DNA from: Odontocerum albicorne
Lineage: Eukaryota > Arthropoda > Insecta > Trichoptera > Odontoceridae
Reading direction: 5' to 3'
Assembly (NCBI GenBank): GCA_949825065.1
Contig: OX463859.1
Span: 15,333,220-15,397,219 of the forward strand
DNA length: 64,000 nt
The first letter of the stretch is position 1; the number at the start of each line of letters is the position of its first letter. Under the pieces are notes generated by a model that was given only the letters and a program-made list of their open reading frames with translations, had not been told where the DNA came from and did not search any database. The translations under genes were made by a program, and so were the position numbers. Below, piece by piece: positions 60,346-64,000 of the stretch.

Positions 60346-60781
60346 CCTTATTTGTTTAAATAAAAAATGACGAACTCAAGGAATTTTTGGGTATCCATTA
60401 GTTTTCTATTAGTTTTTTTTCTACCTAAAATTTTAAATTATGACTATTTTGTAAAATCTTATAGGTTACGCTTGTCATAAAAAATAATTATCTATAATTC
60501 TGTGTATATCAAATATTATTAATAATGATAGGAAGTGAAATGCAGAAACATTCAAGACCTTGGCTTTTTATCTTGAAAATTATATAAATATAACATAAAT
60601 AAATCGATTGTTTTTATGAGATTTCAACGGGAAAATTCTCATGATTATAAAATTTTGTGATTTAATCTATCCAAGTTTATATAATCATATTTAATTCTGT
60701 GTATTTGTGCAGCAAATAGTCTCAGTTATTTGTAGGAATTGATTTTGTCTTGAACAAATATAATTAATTGTTTATAAATTC
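60346..60781. other. intergenic stretch, nothing recognised
   Basis: No feature seen. Confidence 0.4.
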
Positions 60782-60948
60782 TAAAACAAGATTGGCTTCA
60801 TAAAGGCTCATACTAAAAAAAGATTGGCTTCATAAAGGCTCATACTAAAACAAGATTGGCTTCATGAAGGCTCATACTAAAACAAGATTGGCTTCATGAA
60901 GGCTCATACTAAAACAAGATTGGTTTCATGAAGGCTCATACTAAAATA
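60782..60948. repeat. 32-bp tandem repeat, five units
   Basis: AACAAGATTGGCTTCATGAA followed by GGCTCATACTAA. Units differ by one or two bases, so it is a young array. Confidence 0.93.
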
Positions 60949-61242
60949 CAAGTGTATGCTAAGTATTAAGCTAGTAAAAAAATATTTCTTCGTTAAGGCA
61001 GCCTAAAAATTTCGTCAACGAGGTTATTGTTACTTCTCGGCATTCAGCAGTATTAGTAACACGTACTCGTATGAATACGGATAACGAGTTACGTGCATAC
61101 TTTAATAGTTGGCGACGGGCGCGCTATTGTTTGATTAGCTTAACTTTGAGGTCATTTTTCCTGATTATTTTTGTTTCCTGGCGCTTAGCTGCTGCATAAT
61201 TTAAATCTTGGATACTTTTGTAGTAACCGATGTAACAAAATA
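60949..61242. other. intergenic stretch, nothing recognised
   Basis: Octamer TACTCGTA at 61064-61071. Confidence 0.4.
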
Positions 61243-61470
61243 CAGCCAAACTTCGGGTCACGAACGCCTCTAGTCACGAACAAATCGGCTTACGAACACA
61301 ATTTCCGAACAAATTTTGACTCGACCTGCGTACAATGCCTCGGCTCACGAATTAGTTGTAACGGCGCATTACGCAATTACGCATTAGTGGTTCTCAGGTG
61401 CGCGCGTTGTGAACATTGTTTTTCAGAACGAAATAGATTTTATGAGTATCAAGATAGGAAGTTATTGGCT
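61243..61470 (+). mobile_element. Left end of a pogo/Tigger-like element
   Basis: After TA: CAGCCAAACTTCGGGTCACG. The motif CACGAAC / TACGAAC then repeats at about 20-bp spacing (GGTCACGAACGCC, AGTCACGAACAAA, GCTTACGAACACA). Subterminal repeats of this kind are usual in pogo-type elements. No transposase follows. Confidence 0.45.
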
Positions 61471-61927
61471 GTGCCCTTTATTAAGGAACGTCCCTACATT
61501 TGCATTATGCATATTCTTTAAACATTCGATAATAAAATAATACAAAACTTAAAATGATAGACGTACAAAATGAGCCCTGCCAGATCCATTCAGAGCTTTA
61601 GCAATTATCAAAAAAAAAATTAACGTACAAAATATTAACATAACGTCATTCCTAATTTTACTTTCTTCTCCACCATCCCTTCCTTTTCCTTTGATTCCTT
61701 TCCTCATTTAATTTTTTTTATGTATATATTGTTCATGAATTTTTTAAATGTAAATAATTTTATTTTTAAATAATAGATATGACCGAAGTCATAGGTATCC
61801 TTATACCCTCAAATTGATATAATTATTTGAATATTTTTTGTCTCCACATAACTTCCTTCATTAACTTTTGTCTTGTTGGCTGGAAGAGATTGACATCTCG
61901 CAAAAAAGACAAGTTTGTAATTTAATT
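61471..61927. other. intergenic stretch with small SINE scraps
   Basis: GACCGAAGTCATAGGTATCC near 61785 recalls SINE-C, and TTGTTGGCTGGAAGAGATTG near 61874 recalls SINE-A. Neither is long enough to be firm. Confidence 0.35.
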
Positions 61928-62065
61928 AATACCGATAATAAGGCCATATCTGTTATTTCTAGTCAGAACTATCTGTAATAATGTGGCGTTTGATCAACAT
62001 CTGCTTTTACATATTACAATTTTTTCCACTTCGGACAGAGCGTTCCGGATAAATCTGGATATTAT
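61928..62065 (+). repeat. Repeat M, copy 2
   Basis: Pairs with 11285-11440. Confidence 0.5.
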
Positions 62066-62429
62066 TTTTATTAAAGAATAGGTACAATAAGATGATCCTT
62101 AAAATTAAAAAAAGGATTTTTAATCATTATCCATTACGTCTGAGGAATTCTAATGAGGAAGTGCGATACAAGCTGACTGTATGAGATCTTAATCAATGGA
62201 TTGTTATTTATTTGTGGGATAATTATAAGAGGAAGTGTTACTCAGGTGAATATTACAAAAACTGTGGATTTTCTTGAATCTTTGACAAGGAAAAAAAAAA
62301 CGATTAATATGTCAGATAAATGTCGTAATTCAATTAATCCTCAGAATTAAATATAATACAAAAAGAAATAACAAACCCAAAGTAGTACCGCCATGATGTA
62401 TATCATGAAAAGCAATAACCGTGAAATAA

Positions 62430-62865
62430 CTCAATTGGTTGAATATATGGAACTGGAGATCATAACTTATATAATTTTGAATATGGTCGGGTTTCTTGCA
62501 TACGTTTTTAATTAACATTCAACTGCTTTAAATCGTTAAGGAGCCATATGATTGGTTGAATATACGGAACTGGAGATCAAACATTATATGACTTCGAATA
62601 TCGTCGGGTTTATGACATAAGTTTTGAATGAATATTCAACTGTTTTTAATCGTTGAGGAACCAATTGGTTGAATATATGAAACTGGAGAATTTCATATGT
62701 TCTGCCACTGTTGTATTTTGTCGGGTTTCTGGTACAAGTTAGTCACTAACAGTTTACTGTTTATTTAACCGTAAAGTAACCAATTAGTTGAACATATGAA
62801 ATTGAAAACGTAAAATTGGTCAGCATTTTGTGTCGATTTTACCATCCCCTACCTACATATATTGA
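62430..62865. repeat. About 110-bp tandem repeat, nearly four diverged units
   Basis: AATTGGTTGAATATATGGAA, CTGGAGAT, GTCGGGTTTCT and TTTAATCGTTAAGGA recur in order at about 62435, 62552, 62664 and 62780. Confidence 0.85.
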
Positions 62866-63484
62866 CGGTCATGGAACCATAGACGTAACAGGCTAGCATT
62901 TTTTTCTGCACTACAGATATTGGATGGACGAGAGGAAATTGCACGAATATGGTACGAATAGGTTTAATTAGCTGTCAATGTGTCACGTCACATTAAATAC
63001 CTTTCTGACGTCCTTGATGCCTCTTCGAGCTCTCAAACATGTTCCAAGTGCCCTCAAGGAGCGGTAGCACCCACTTCGGGAATAGTTTATCGAGATCCAA
63101 ATTCAAAGTTCATTGGAAGATCAAGATCAGACACATATATTCTTCAGGCAAATGAACAATTCATTGGTTGAGTGCCAAGGAAAAATGCCGTTGAGCATAT
63201 TAAATCGATCAATATAAATAATCACGGACATGGGTTTGTTGGCTCTAATCCCAATATAACTAATAGTGCGATAATTTATGAAGTCGATTTTATAATGTGC
63301 AATCGTCTATAAATGTTACGAGATGAAATAAATGCTATGGGGGATATTATGAGATGAGCCCAAACCTTTTGGTAACTTCTCTTTTAAATGGATTTTCTGC
63401 TATCGCTTTCGAGAAGTACTACGAATAGAATTTATCAACATTTAAAAAAAAAATATTACTAACCTAACGATTCATGACTTCCTT
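62866..63484. other. end region; 63-codon frame at 62980-63171 not recognised
   Basis: The frame reads DVLDASSSSQTCSKCPQGAV and ends NEQFIG. Less AT-rich than its flanks, but without splice support or a known motif. Confidence 0.3.
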
Positions 63485-63730
63485 ACCTTAGTTTGTAATA
63501 CACGTGAGTTCCATCTGGAGCCATCGGATTCTATTCCCAATTATGATGGTCCCAGTCTGGTTGAGTGAATCTGGTAATAATACTCACATGCGTTAGACGT
63601 GTGGAAGTATTTTTGCCTCTTCACGTGTAGTAGCATAACCAACAAGTGCCATAACGGATTGTGAGTTTCGTTTTTACTCCAGTGGTTCTAAGCCCGAAAG
63701 CGTGATCAATGAGGGTGAAAATAATGCTGT
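63485..63730 (+). repeat. SINE-A head scrap followed by repeat D
   Basis: CGGATTCTATTCCCAATTAT recalls a tRNA-like box. Then GTATTTTTGCCTCTTCACGT, ACGGATTGTGAGTTTCGTTT and GGGTGAAAATAATG match repeat D at 24.7 kb. Confidence 0.5.
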
Positions 63731-64000
63731 TTCTAGGCCAAGATCTTCAATATGTCTACAAAGTCATTTGGATATGTTGAAGAATACCACACGAATGAAT
63801 GACACATAAGCCATTTTTGTTATTATAATATAATTTTTGTGATTATAACAGAAAGTCCATTTACCAGTACCTTTATGTATTGTTTCGATGATTGCCAAGT
63901 GAAAATACTTAAAAAACCTATTGAATTAAAAAAATACTGCTTAGCTACATAAACTACTTTGCATGCATGTGAGATCTTAAATAATATCTCCTGAGTAATA
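63731..64000. other. window end, nothing recognised
   Basis: No feature seen. Confidence 0.4.

Noticed and set aside
1..64000. CRISPR arrays, rRNA genes, bacterial operons
   Set aside because: None seen. The tandem arrays lack CRISPR repeat-spacer structure and the sequence is eukaryotic.

Overview
The window is AT-rich (about two thirds A+T by eye) insect nuclear DNA. It has GT-AG spliced exons, tRNA-derived SINEs, many decayed non-LTR retrotransposon tails and Tc1/mariner, piggyBac-like and hAT remnants. Nothing bacterial or viral was seen. The insect order cannot be fixed from sequence alone.

One host gene is recognisable, on the minus strand: a Skeletor orthologue. I assembled nine coding exons whose splice phases all agree: 23140-23224, 18095-18168, 11856-12004, 11488-11727, 6625-6732, 5228-5504, 4069-4209, 3229-3364 and 1-41 (running off the window). 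They give 417 continuous codons: a signal peptide, two DM13 domains, then most of a DOMON domain. The C-terminal part lies beyond coordinate 1.

Region 1-23.2 kb is therefore mostly Skeletor introns, filled with retrotransposon debris. Intron 2 alone holds two minisatellite arrays (about 105-bp units at 12.2-14.2 kb, about 32-bp units at 16.8-17.5 kb). Region 23.2-64 kb lies upstream of the start codon. I found no other host gene there, so it is intergenic and/or 5' non-coding intron.

Repeat families, with names used only here: LINE-a (tails with FEMWCWRRML-like motif), LINE-b (YLGH-LR tails), LINE-c (SETW / WFGH tails, many copies), LINE-d (CR1/Jockey-like C-terminus), LINE-e (RYKD tails), SINE-A (about 210 bp, tRNA head), SINE-B, SINE-C (about 380 bp, tRNA head), repeat E (about 520 bp, AATA-rich tail), repeat F (a long palindrome) and repeats D, L, M, N. 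DNA transposons include two mariner-type transposase relics, one internally deleted mariner bounded by TA, two copies of a TTAA-flanked MITE, and a TIR element nested in repeat F nested in LINE-c.

The most notable signal is not a gene. The octamer TACTCGTA / TACGAGTA occurs 20 times, several times the chance expectation, and in at least two places looks like a 6-bp insertion into a repeat. It matches the excision footprint known for the Tc1-family transposon Minos (TA + CGAG/CTCG + TA), so it reads as a fossil record of a Minos-like element that has itself left the window.
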